From Opitutales bacterium (GTDB lineage: Bacteria; Verrucomicrobiota; Verrucomicrobiia; Opitutales; Intestinicryptomonadaceae): 16,004 nt of DNA. The stretch is from contig JAFXRX010000057.1 in NCBI GenBank assembly GCA_017526045.1, positions 1 through 16,004 on the forward strand, read 5' to 3'. This document shows, piece after piece, positions 1 through 6,594 of this stretch (position 1 is its first letter; each line of letters begins with the position of its first letter). A program made the translations under genes and the position numbers. The notes beneath the pieces are model-generated. The model worked only from the letters and a program-made list of their open reading frames with translations. It was not told where the DNA came from and searched no databases.

Positions 1-323
1 GCGACAGGCTTTCGGGCGGGCAGAAGCAGCGCATTGCAATCGCGCGCGTGTTCCTCAAAAATCCGCCGATTATCGTTTTGGACGAGGCGACTTCCGCGCT
101 CGACGTAAATTCCGAGGCGTTTATCCAGCAGGCGATAGACTCGCTAATGCAAAGCCGCACAATGCTCATAATCGCGCACCGCTTCAGCACCATTAAAAAC
201 GTGCAAAAAATCATGGTGTTCAAGGACGGCGAAATTATAGATTTCGGCGCGCACGCCGAGCTTTACGAACGCTGCCCGCACTACAAGAGCCTTTACGACC
301 GCCAGGCGGCGAAAATCGGCTAA
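1..323 (+). CDS. ABC exporter ATP-binding domain, C-terminal part (5' end off window)
   Basis: The reading frame enters at base 3, so only the last 106 or so residues of the nucleotide-binding domain are visible. They contain, in order, the ABC signature LSGGQKQR (bases 9-32), Walker B with the D-loop (VLDEATSALD), and the switch-histidine segment IIAHRFSTI, then the usual C-terminal helices. Signature and D-loop match exporter-type (MsbA/LmrA-like) proteins in which the ATPase is fused behind a six-helix membrane domain. Whether this one has that fusion, and what it exports, cannot be seen because the membrane part is outside the window. All catalytic elements present look intact. The stop is TAA at 321-323, and a DUF805-like gene starts 5 bases later, so the two are probably co-transcribed. 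Identity as an ABC ATPase is certain; subfamily is inferred. Confidence 0.93.
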   Translation, partial: DRLSGGQKQRIAIARVFLKNPPIIVLDEATSALDVNSEAFIQQAIDSLMQSRTMLIIAHRFSTIKNVQKIMVFKDGEIIDFGAHAELYERCPHYKSLYDRQAAKIG

Positions 324-328
324 AAAGC

Positions 329-784
329 ATGCCGAAAACGAACACAGCCCCGATTGTCAAAGCGAGCTTCGCGAGGTTTTTTGCGATTTTGTCGCTCGGC
401 GTTTTCGGCGGGGCGCAGGGGGCTTTTTCTTCGCGCGGGGAAATAGGGCGGCGCGAGTTTTGGCGCGACTATTTGCTGCCGGCGTTTTATCTGTTTTTGG
501 CGGGGGCGGGGGCTTACAGGCTCGCCTGCCATTTTTACGGGCTTTTTTCGCTGGGGTTTACGCAGCGCAGGATTTTGTTTGCGCTGATGCTTTTGCCGTC
601 GGTTTTCACTCTTTTTATAGGGGAGATTAAGCGGCTGAGGCACATTGGCCTTTGGGGCGTTTTGGCGGCTGTAAATTTTTTCGTCCCCTGGGGCGCGCTT
701 GGCGCCGCGCTTTTTTGCGCTGCGATGCCCCAAATCCTGCCCGTTGGCGGCAAACGCCGCGCAAGCGGAAAGTTTTTAAGATAA
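329..784 (+). CDS. DUF805-like small inner-membrane protein
   Basis: This is a 151-residue hydrophobic protein with about four predicted membrane segments (roughly residues 17-33, 50-66, 83-98 and 108-134). Two signatures recall the DUF805 family: a basic turn RGEIGRREFW at residues 36-45 before the first main helix pair, and KRLRHIG at 101-107, which resembles the KRLHDIG-type motif of the family. The function of DUF805 proteins is unknown. The C-terminus is short and strongly basic. The gene begins 5 bases after the ABC transporter stop without a clear Shine-Dalgarno site, which suggests translational coupling. It ends 57 bases before a strong bidirectional terminator. It could instead be a diverged membrane protein unrelated to DUF805; both motif matches are partial. 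Confidence 0.72.
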   Translation: MPKTNTAPIVKASFARFFAILSLGVFGGAQGAFSSRGEIGRREFWRDYLLPAFYLFLAGAGAYRLACHFYGLFSLGFTQRRILFALMLLPSVFTLFIGEIKRLRHIGLWGVLAAVNFFVPWGALGAALFCAAMPQILPVGGKRRASGKFLR

Positions 785-840
785 TTTTTCGGGCGAATTT
801 TTTTTCGGGCATTTCTTGCGGCGCATTGAATGGGCGCAAA

Positions 841-876
841 AAAAAAGGGAAAGCTAAAAAAAGCTTTCCCTTTTTT
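841..876. terminator. Bidirectional intrinsic terminator between DUF805-like gene and rplT
   Basis: There is a perfect 15-bp inverted repeat, arms 841-855 and 862-876, with a six-base loop. The GC core GGGAAAGC/GCTTTCCC is flanked by A6 and T6, so a U-tract follows the stem on either strand. It lies 57 bases after the plus-strand stop at 784 and 20 bases after the rplT stop at 897, and can end both converging transcripts. Confidence 0.9.
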
Positions 877-896
877 AGTTTGCCGCAAATTTGCGG

Positions 897-1247
897 TTAT
901 TTCAAATTGAGCTGCTTTACGAGAGCGTCGAAGCCGGCTTCGTTGTTGATTGCCAATTCCGAAATCTGCTTTCTGTCGAGTTCGATGTTGGCCTTCTTGA
1001 GAGCCGCCATGAATACGCTGTACTTCAAGCCGCGCGTGCGGCATGCCGCGTTGATTCTGGCAATCCAGAGCGTGCGGAATTCGCGCCTGCGGACTCTGCG
1101 GTCGCGGTACGCGTATACGCCCGCGTGCATCTGGGCGTCTTTTGCGAATTTGTAGAGGCGGCTCTTGTTGCCGAAATAGCCTCTTGTTGACTTCAGCACG
1201 CGCTTTCTGCGCGCTCTTGTGCTGGCTGCGTTTGTTACTCTTGGCAT
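897..1247 (-). CDS. rplT: 50S ribosomal protein L20
   Basis: This 116-residue protein matches L20 over its whole length. It starts MPRVTNAASTRARRKRVLK, has the long basic N-terminal helix (STRGYFGNKSRLYKFAKDAQ), the RDRRVRRREFRTLWIARINAA block around residues 48-69, and the globular C-terminal part ending near residue 115. L20 binds 23S rRNA early in 50S assembly and in many bacteria also represses its own operon. An AAGGA-type Shine-Dalgarno site lies about 10 bases before the ATG (complement of about 1258-1262). The gene follows rpmI on the same strand after an 83-base gap and is closed by the terminator at 841-876. The length is normal for the family and nothing is missing. Confidence 0.98.
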   Translation of the reverse strand: MPRVTNAASTRARRKRVLKSTRGYFGNKSRLYKFAKDAQMHAGVYAYRDRRVRRREFRTLWIARINAACRTRGLKYSVFMAALKKANIELDRKQISELAINNEAGFDALVKQLNLK

Positions 1248-1330
1248 GTTTTATTCTTTCCTTTGTTTTTGTGGTCTGGGGGTCGCCTTTGCACCCTTTC
1301 GACGCCGTTTTTGTTTTTGCTCCAAAAGAA

Positions 1331-1522
1331 TTACGCGAAGGGCATTGCCGCCTTCATGTTTGCGGCTACGCCTTCAGCGACTTTCTTGTCGTGGCCGGAA
1401 GCGCGCTTCTGCTTTACAGACTTGCTGCGCAGCAAATGGCGCTTGCCCGGGCTGCGGCGAAGAAGCTTGCCGCCCGCGGTCAACTTGAAGCGTTTGGATA
1501 TGGATTTCTTTGTCTTTTGCAT
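1331..1522 (-). CDS. rpmI: 50S ribosomal protein L35
   Basis: This is a 63-residue, very basic protein with the L35 pattern: MQKTKKSISKRFKLTAGGKL at the N-terminus, then RRSPGKRHLLRSKSVKQKR and a short C-terminal tail. L35 is a small 50S protein usually encoded directly before L20, as here. The open frame continues 29 codons upstream, but the ATG at 1522 is chosen because family homology begins at MQKTKKS and an AAAGAG-like purine stretch precedes it. infC, which often heads this operon, is not upstream; the next minus-strand gene ends at 1647 and is unrelated. The C-terminal extension GVAANMKAAMPFA is somewhat longer than in many L35 proteins. Confidence 0.95.
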   Translation of the reverse strand: MQKTKKSISKRFKLTAGGKLLRRSPGKRHLLRSKSVKQKRASGHDKKVAEGVAANMKAAMPFA

Positions 1523-1547
1523 TTTCTCTTTAATTAGAAAAGCAGTA

Positions 1548-1576
1548 AATAAAGCGTCTAATTTCGGCTCTGTAAA
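1548..1576 (-). promoter_or_regulatory. Putative sigma70-type promoter of rpmI-rplT
   Basis: Read on the minus strand, a TTTACA -35 box (complement of 1571-1576) is separated by exactly 17 bases from TTTATT (complement of 1548-1553). Transcription would begin near 1540, about 18 bases before the rpmI ATG. The -35 matches consensus at 5 of 6 positions and the -10 at 4 of 6. No ribosomal-protein leader structure is evident in so short a leader. Confidence 0.4.
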
Positions 1577-1646
1577 GCTTTTTTTGAAAAAATTGCGCGG
1601 CGTTGGCACATTTTTTGCGGTTTTTTAACAAAAAACGGGCGTTTTT

Positions 1647-2051
1647 TTAAAAAATCGACTCTCTCGACCTATGTTTCGGGGCTAAATCTTCAGCGTCTTC
1701 GCCTTGGGCTATTCTTTGCAGCTTTTTTATGCCGCCGAGGTTGCGGACGTTTGTGTAGCCTTTCTTGAGGAGAATTTCCCTCGCCCTCTCGGCGCGGACG
1801 CCCCTGCGGCAATAGACGCCGATTTTCGCGTCTTTTTCGATGCCGTATTCGTCTATTTCGGCTTCGAGCTCGTCGACGGGGATTAAAATCGCGCCGCGCA
1901 CGTGGGCTTCGTCGTACTCCTGCGGCGTGCGCACGTCGATGAGCACTTCGCGGCCGTACCGCTGCATTATCGCCTCGTCGGGGATTTTTGTGGCGCAGGC
2001 GCACAAAAGCGTTGAAAGGGCAAGCAAAACGAGTTTCAGGATATTTTTCAT
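1647..2051 (-). CDS. Rhodanese-domain lipoprotein
   Basis: This is a 134-residue exported protein. Residues 1-18 form a lipoprotein signal peptide and Cys19 (context LLCAC) would be the lipidated residue. The rest is a single rhodanese fold: VLIDVRTPQEYDEAHVRGAI (36-55), then the active-site loop starting at Cys81 (YCRRGVRA), and the closing NLGGI segment. Cys81 is the predicted persulfide-carrying catalytic cysteine and the loop is intact. Single-domain periplasmic rhodaneses move sulfur or act as thiol-redox partners, but the substrate here is unknown. The gene starts 9 bases after the priA stop. It lacks a Shine-Dalgarno site but has TAATAT six bases before the ATG, overlapping the priA stop. 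It could be co-transcribed with priA or have its own promoter. Confidence 0.9.
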   Translation of the reverse strand: MKNILKLVLLALSTLLCACATKIPDEAIMQRYGREVLIDVRTPQEYDEAHVRGAILIPVDELEAEIDEYGIEKDAKIGVYCRRGVRAERAREILLKKGYTNVRNLGGIKKLQRIAQGEDAEDLAPKHRSRESIF

Positions 2052-2060
2052 TTCGGGATA

Positions 2061-4286
2061 TTATGACAAATCGTAGGGGTCGATGTCGAGAAGTTCTTGC
2101 ACTTCGTCGTCGAATTTAAAGTTTTGGCGCAGGGCGTTGAGCTTTTTTGTCACTGCGCAGACCGACGGGCAAAAGTACCAGATTTGCCAGCGGTAAAAGT
2201 CCTCAATCTTTTCTATCGGGGCGGGGATTGGCCCGCGTATTTGGCAGATTTGCCCGACTTGCGCCTCCGCCGCCTGCGCCCATTTTTCCGCGTAAAATTC
2301 GAGCTTTTCGAGCGAGCGGCTCTTGAAAATGTGGCGGATTAGCCTCGTGGAGGGCGGGTAGTTGTATTCAATTCTGCTTGCGAGCTCCTCCTCCAAAAAC
2401 GACTGCATGTCGTTTGTTTTTGCGTATTGGATTGGAGGGGCTTCGGGCGTGCGGGTCTGGATTACGACCTCGCCGCGCTCGCCGCCGCGCCCCGCGCGCC
2501 CGGCGACCTGCACAATCAGCTGGTAGGTGTGCTCCGCCGCCCTGAAATCGGGGATGTGCAGGCTGATGTCGGCGTTCACCACCCCCACGAGCGTCACGCG
2601 GGGGAAGTCGAGGCCTTTTGCTATCATTTGCGTGCCTATTAAAATGTCGAGATTGCCCCGCCTAAATTCGGCGAGGATTTTGCGGTAGTCGTCCTTGCGC
2701 TTCATTGTGTCGGCGTCCATTCTGCCGACGCGCGCCTGCGGGAATATCGCCTTTACGGCCTCCTCGATTTTTTGCGTGCCGAATATGTGCCACTTTGCGT
2801 TTTTCGAGCCGCATTCGGAGCACGAGGAGGGCGCGGGCTTCTGGTAGCCGCACATGTGGCATTTTACGATGTTTTCGGCGGGGTGCCAAGTCATTGAAAG
2901 CGCGCAATGCGGGCACTGCTCGACGTGCCCGCAGTCGGGGCATTCATAGACTTTCGAGTATCCGCGCCTGTTCAAAAAGAGCATTGCCTGCTGCCCGTTT
3001 TCCATGCGCTCAAAGAGCTTGTTTATGAGCATGTTTGAAAGAAGGGCGTTTGGCTTTTCGTACTTCATGTCCACGATTTTTATCTTGGGCATTTGCGCGC
3101 CGTCTATTCTCGATGAAATTATGCTTTGGGAGTATTTTTTTTGGCGTACGTTGTAGAGCGTTTCCAAAGAGGGCGTCGCCGAGCCCAATACGCAGACGGA
3201 ATTTGAAATGCTCGCGCGCATGACCGCGGCGTCCCTGCCGTTGTAGCGCGGGTTTTTATCCTGCTTGTACGCGCCGTCGTGCTCTTCGTCCACTATTATT
3301 AAATCGGGGTTTTCGATTGGCGCAAACACGCAGCTTCGCGCCCCGACCACAACCCGCGCCCTGCCTTCTGCAATCGCGCGCCACGCGTCGAGCCTTTGGC
3401 CGTCGGAAAGCCCGCTGTGCCAGACCACAAGCTCCGTGCCGAGCCCGCCGAGGCGCGAGCGCAGCCGCCCGACAGTCTGCGGCGTAAGCGAAATTTCGGG
3501 CACTAAAAATATGCAGCTGCCGCCGTTTTCGAGCACGCGCTGCATCGCCTGCATGTAGACTTCCGTCTTGCCCGAGCCCGTTACGCCGTACAAAAGGTGC
3601 GTCGCGTATTTTTTGGATTCGATTTTTTCAAGAATTGCGTTTAGGGCTTGCGCCTGCTCCGGATTGAGCTTGTGGGGGGTTGCGGAAATTCTTTCGGCTT
3701 CGGCGATTTCGTCGCGGTAGGAGGCGCGGTTCAGGATTTTTTCGCGCTCGCAAAATATTCCTTTTGAAATGAGAGCCTGCACGGCGGAGTCGCTTGCGTG
3801 CGCCATTTTAAGAAGGGCGGCGCGCAGCATCGGCGCGTTTTCTTCGAGCATTATTTCGTAAAGCTTTGCCTGGGCGGGGGCGCGGCGCGACAATTTTTCC
3901 AATTCTTCGTCTTCGAGCTTGCGGGCAAGGGCGATTTCCTTTGCAAGCATCGGGTTTTTGCCGCTGCGCACCACCGCGGGAATCATCGACTCCATCACTC
4001 CCTGCATCGAGGCGCAATAATAGTCTTTCATCCAGAGGGCGAGCTTTATCAAGTCGGGCGTCAGCACCCTTTGCGGCTGGACGAGGCCGCGGATTTCTTT
4101 GAGCTTGAAATTTAGGCTTGCGCTGTCTTGCAATTCTATTGCGACGCCCTCGGCAAGGCGGCTGCGCAGCGGCACGCGCACCATCGAGCCTATTCCGACT
4201 TTGCCAATAAGCGCGTCGGGGATTTTATAGGTCAATGGCGCGTCCATTCCGCTAAAAAGCGCGATTACTGCCGCGTCGCCGTTCAT
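2061..4286 (-). CDS. priA: Primosomal replication-restart helicase PriA
   Basis: This 741-residue protein is a full-length PriA. An N-terminal DNA-binding part (about 1-200) is followed by the helicase core: Walker A GVTGSGKT at 234-241, the DEEH box at 333-336, GSATPSLE at 368-375, and a C-terminal helicase lobe with VAGRAGRG at 594-601. Eight cysteines (449, 452, 458, 461, 476, 479, 489, 492) form the two zinc sites inserted between the lobes that are characteristic of PriA. PriA recognises abandoned forks and recombination intermediates and reloads the replicative helicase with 3'-to-5' unwinding. All motif residues are present. The gene diverges from nadA across 63 bases and is followed after 9 bases by the rhodanese lipoprotein. 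No Shine-Dalgarno site precedes the ATG. Confidence 0.98.
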   Translation of the reverse strand: MNGDAAVIALFSGMDAPLTYKIPDALIGKVGIGSMVRVPLRSRLAEGVAIELQDSASLNFKLKEIRGLVQPQRVLTPDLIKLALWMKDYYCASMQGVMESMIPAVVRSGKNPMLAKEIALARKLEDEELEKLSRRAPAQAKLYEIMLEENAPMLRAALLKMAHASDSAVQALISKGIFCEREKILNRASYRDEIAEAERISATPHKLNPEQAQALNAILEKIESKKYATHLLYGVTGSGKTEVYMQAMQRVLENGGSCIFLVPEISLTPQTVGRLRSRLGGLGTELVVWHSGLSDGQRLDAWRAIAEGRARVVVGARSCVFAPIENPDLIIVDEEHDGAYKQDKNPRYNGRDAAVMRASISNSVCVLGSATPSLETLYNVRQKKYSQSIISSRIDGAQMPKIKIVDMKYEKPNALLSNMLINKLFERMENGQQAMLFLNRRGYSKVYECPDCGHVEQCPHCALSMTWHPAENIVKCHMCGYQKPAPSSCSECGSKNAKWHIFGTQKIEEAVKAIFPQARVGRMDADTMKRKDDYRKILAEFRRGNLDILIGTQMIAKGLDFPRVTLVGVVNADISLHIPDFRAAEHTYQLIVQVAGRAGRGGERGEVVIQTRTPEAPPIQYAKTNDMQSFLEEELASRIEYNYPPSTRLIRHIFKSRSLEKLEFYAEKWAQAAEAQVGQICQIRGPIPAPIEKIEDFYRWQIWYFCPSVCAVTKKLNALRQNFKFDDEVQELLDIDPYDLS

Positions 4287-4305
4287 TTTTTTTAATAAAT
4301 AGAAT

Positions 4306-4333
4306 ATTGACCAACAAGGCGCGGCGTGTCAAT
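4306..4333. promoter_or_regulatory. Inverted repeat in the priA-nadA divergent control region
   Basis: Arms ATTGAC (4306-4311) and GTCAAT (4328-4333) are exact inverted copies with centres 22 bases apart, about two helical turns, in the only shared non-coding space between priA and nadA. That geometry suits a dimeric repressor. NAD-synthesis genes are commonly repressor-controlled (NadR, NiaR or NrtR families), but I do not recognise this as a known box. A chance repeat cannot be excluded with six-base arms. Confidence 0.3.
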
Positions 4334-4337
4334 TTTG

Positions 4338-4343
4338 TAGAAT
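4338..4343 (+). promoter_or_regulatory. Candidate -10 element of nadA (leaderless start)
   Basis: TAGAAT matches the TATAAT consensus at 5 of 6 positions and ends six bases before the nadA ATG at 4350, so transcription would begin at or next to the start codon. There is no Shine-Dalgarno site. No good -35 box lies 16-18 bases upstream. Confidence 0.35.
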
Positions 4344-4349
4344 TATAAA

Positions 4350-5315
4350 ATGAAGCCTGTAATATTTCAACCCTACCAAAACGAGCCCAAAAAGCCGCTG
4401 AGCGCAATCCAGCAAGAGGTCTTGCGCCTTAAAAAAGAGCGAAACGCCGTAATTTTGGCGCACAACTACGTCGCAAACGAAATCCAGGAAGTTGCCGACT
4501 TCGTGGGCGACTCCCTCGGGCTTTCGTACAGCGCGCGCGACGCCAAAGCGGACGTAATAGTGTTTTGCGGCGTCGATTTCATGGCGGAGACTGCGAAGAT
4601 TTTAAACCCGGCAAAGACAGTCCTCATGCCCGACCCCGCCTCCGGGTGTTCGTTGGAGGAATCCTGCCCCGCCGCGGAGCTTGCGGCTTTCAAAAAGCAG
4701 TATCCCGGCGCCAAAGTCGTCTCGTACATAAATTGCAGCGGGGCAGTCAAGGCGTTAAGCGACGTGATTTGCACAAGTGGCAACGCCGTAAAAATCGTCG
4801 AGCATTTCCCAAAAGACGAGCAGATAATTTTCGCCCCCGACCGCTATTTGGGCTCTTGGGTCGAGGAGCAGACGGGCAGAAAAATGATTTTGTGGGACGG
4901 CTGCTGCTGCGCCCACGCCTCCTACAACGCCGAAACTTTGAAGAAGCTTCGCGAAGAGCTGAATGCGCCGATTGTCTGCCACCCCGAGTGCCAAAAGAGC
5001 GCAAGGGACGTCTGCGACTGCGTTTGCAGCACCGAAAAAATGATAAAATGGGCGCGCGAAAACCCGTCGGAGACCATAATTGTGGCGACAGTCGCGCAGA
5101 TGATTCACCGCCTTCGCCGCGAAGTGCCAAACAAAACGTTTGTCGCAGCCCCGCCGCCTAATGCCGACAGGCTCTCGTGCAGGCACATGGATAAAAACAC
5201 AATCGAAAAGCTGCGCGACTGCCTCAAAAATATGTCGCCGCAAGTTTCGGTTGACGAAGAAATTGCGCAAAAGGCGAGGGCGGCGATAGAAAAAATGCTC
5301 GAATGGAGCAAATAA
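4350..5315 (+). CDS. nadA: Quinolinate synthase NadA
   Basis: NadA condenses iminoaspartate with dihydroxyacetone phosphate to quinolinate, the first dedicated intermediate of de novo NAD synthesis, using a [4Fe-4S] cluster held by three cysteines. This 321-residue protein has the family motifs: ILAHNYV (35-41), FCGVDFMAETAK (72-83), the cluster-type Cys100 (ASGCSLEESCP), the GCCCAHASYN segment around 184-193, and Cys277 in SCRHMDKNT. Cys100, one of Cys185-187, and Cys277 are the likely ligands by comparison with E. coli NadA (Cys113, Cys200, Cys297). Extra cysteines at 222, 224 and 226 are not part of the core motif. The partners nadB and nadC are not in this window. The gene diverges from priA and precedes recA by 112 bases. 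Confidence 0.97.
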   Translation: MKPVIFQPYQNEPKKPLSAIQQEVLRLKKERNAVILAHNYVANEIQEVADFVGDSLGLSYSARDAKADVIVFCGVDFMAETAKILNPAKTVLMPDPASGCSLEESCPAAELAAFKKQYPGAKVVSYINCSGAVKALSDVICTSGNAVKIVEHFPKDEQIIFAPDRYLGSWVEEQTGRKMILWDGCCCAHASYNAETLKKLREELNAPIVCHPECQKSARDVCDCVCSTEKMIKWARENPSETIIVATVAQMIHRLRREVPNKTFVAAPPPNADRLSCRHMDKNTIEKLRDCLKNMSPQVSVDEEIAQKARAAIEKMLEWSK

Positions 5316-5427
5316 AAATCCTAAAAATTTACAAAAAATTTAATTGCAGTTTTTGCGAATTTTGCCGACGCTTATTTGCGTAAAACTTTGCACCAATATT
5401 TTTATCACACATCAACGGAATTAAATT

Positions 5428-6483
5428 ATGGCAAAAAAAACATCACAGCCCGAAGGGGGAAGCGACAAGGCGCTGGAATTCGCTTTGAGCGCGGTAAACA
5501 AACAGTTTGGCGAAGGGTCTTTGATTAGGCTTGGCGACGCCACGAAAATGAATGTTGAAGTAATAAGCACAGGCTCGATAGCCATCGACTTGGCTCTCGG
5601 CGTGGGCGGCCTTGCCCGCGGCAGAATTTGCGAAATTTACGGGCCCGAATCGTCGGGCAAAACAACCCTTTGCCTCTCGCTCATCGCCGAGGCGCAGAAG
5701 AAGGGCGGCAACGCCGTGTTTATCGACGTCGAGCACGCCCTCGACCCCAGGTACGCGAAAATCGTCGGGGTTGACCTCGACAATTTGATGGTCTCGCAGC
5801 CCGAATGCGGCGAGGACGCCTTGAATATCGCGGAAACGCTGATAAGAAGCGGCGCAATCGACGTAATTGTAATCGACTCCGTGGCGGCCTTGGTTTCCAA
5901 AACCGAGCTCGACGGGCAGTTCGGCGACAGCACTGTCGGCTTGCAGGCGCGCATGATGAGCCAGGCTATGCGCCGCCTTACCGCGGCAATCAACAAAACT
6001 TCGTGCGTTTGCGTGTTTACAAACCAAATCCGCGAAAAAATCGGCGTGATGTTCGGCAGCCCCGAAACAACCCCGGGCGGCCGCGCGCTCAAATTCTTTG
6101 CCACAACGCGCATCGACATCCGCAGAATAGGGCAAATTAAGGACACCGCGGGCAAGGTAATCGGCAACCGCACAAAGATAAAGGTTGTCAAAAACAAGGT
6201 CGCCCCGCCGTTTACAGAATGCGAATTCGACATTATGTACAACGAGGGCATTTCCAAGACGGGCAGCCTGATCGACTTGGGCATCGAAAACAAGATTTTG
6301 GAAAAGAAGGGCGCGTGGATTTCCTACAACGGCGAGCTCATCGGCCAGGGCAGGGAAGCCGCGAAGGCGTATTTAATGCAGAATCCCGAAGTCGCCGACA
6401 AAATCGGCAGCGAAATCATGGCGACAGTAAAGGTCGTCGGCGGCTCGACTTTGGGCGAGGACGACTCCGACGGGGAAAAATAA
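5428..6483 (+). CDS. recA: Recombinase RecA
   Basis: This 351-residue protein is a complete RecA, the DNA strand-exchange ATPase that also activates the SOS response. Walker A is GPESSGKTT (72-80) and Walker B VIVID lies at 146-150. Loop L1 is KTELDGQFGDSTVG (158-171) and loop L2 with NQIREKIGVMFGSPETTPGG spans about 199-218. An acidic tail ends the protein (EDDSDGEK). The ATP-coordinating segment reads FIDVEHALDP where E. coli has FIDAEHALDP. The gap before it (5316-5427) holds AT-rich sequence with a possible -35/-10 pair (TTGCGT 5376-5381, TTTTAT 5400-5405). I found no CTGTN8ACAG, GAAC-type or GTTC-type LexA box there. A short GGA lies 8 bases before the ATG. Confidence 0.99.
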   Translation: MAKKTSQPEGGSDKALEFALSAVNKQFGEGSLIRLGDATKMNVEVISTGSIAIDLALGVGGLARGRICEIYGPESSGKTTLCLSLIAEAQKKGGNAVFIDVEHALDPRYAKIVGVDLDNLMVSQPECGEDALNIAETLIRSGAIDVIVIDSVAALVSKTELDGQFGDSTVGLQARMMSQAMRRLTAAINKTSCVCVFTNQIREKIGVMFGSPETTPGGRALKFFATTRIDIRRIGQIKDTAGKVIGNRTKIKVVKNKVAPPFTECEFDIMYNEGISKTGSLIDLGIENKILEKKGAWISYNGELIGQGREAAKAYLMQNPEVADKIGSEIMATVKVVGGSTLGEDDSDGEK

Positions 6484-6515
6484 TTTCCGCGCAATTTTTA
6501 ATTTTAAAAGAAGGC

Positions 6516-6540
6516 GCTCTTTGCGGGAGTCTTTTTTTTT
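6516..6540 (+). terminator. Probable intrinsic terminator after recA
   Basis: A short stem GCTCT (6516-6520) / GGAGT (6526-6530), with two G-U pairs and a five-base loop, is followed directly by C and nine T. An outer pairing AAAAGA/TCTTTT can extend it across a five-base bulge. The stem is weak but the T-tract is good. It lies 33 bases after the recA stop. Confidence 0.5.
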
Positions 6541-6541
6541 G

Positions 6542-6569
6542 TTGCCAAGGCTGTTTTGCAATATATAAC
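6542..6569 (+). promoter_or_regulatory. Putative promoter of the cysteine-rich secreted protein gene
   Basis: TTGCCA (6542-6547) and TATAAC (6564-6569) each match consensus at five of six positions with a 16-base spacer, giving a start near 6576 and a leader of about 19 bases. A competing pair is TTGCAA (6556-6561) with TATAAA (6581-6586), whose spacing of 19 is long. That pair would start transcription next to the ATG. Confidence 0.4.
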
Positions 6570-6594
6570 TTGTTTTAAAATATAAAAACAATTT

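Noticed and set aside
1142..1537. Plus-strand open frame across rplT and rpmI
   Set aside because: It overlaps two certain ribosomal-protein genes on the other strand, and its hydrophobic stretches come from the reverse complement of basic codons.
1630..1647. Terminator after the rhodanese lipoprotein gene
   Set aside because: The AAAAAAC/GTTTTTT pairing at 1630-1647 has a single G-C pair and a four-base loop and overlaps the stop codon, so it is too weak to call.
5316..5427. LexA/SOS box upstream of recA
   Set aside because: I looked for CTGTN8ACAG, CGAAC-type, GTTC-N7-GTTC and TGTTC-N4-GAACA patterns and found none. Only a weak ACGC/GCGT repeat at about 5369-5381 is present.
5443..6135. 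230-codon open frame antisense to recA
   Set aside because: It lies fully within an unambiguous recA and has no recognisable motifs.
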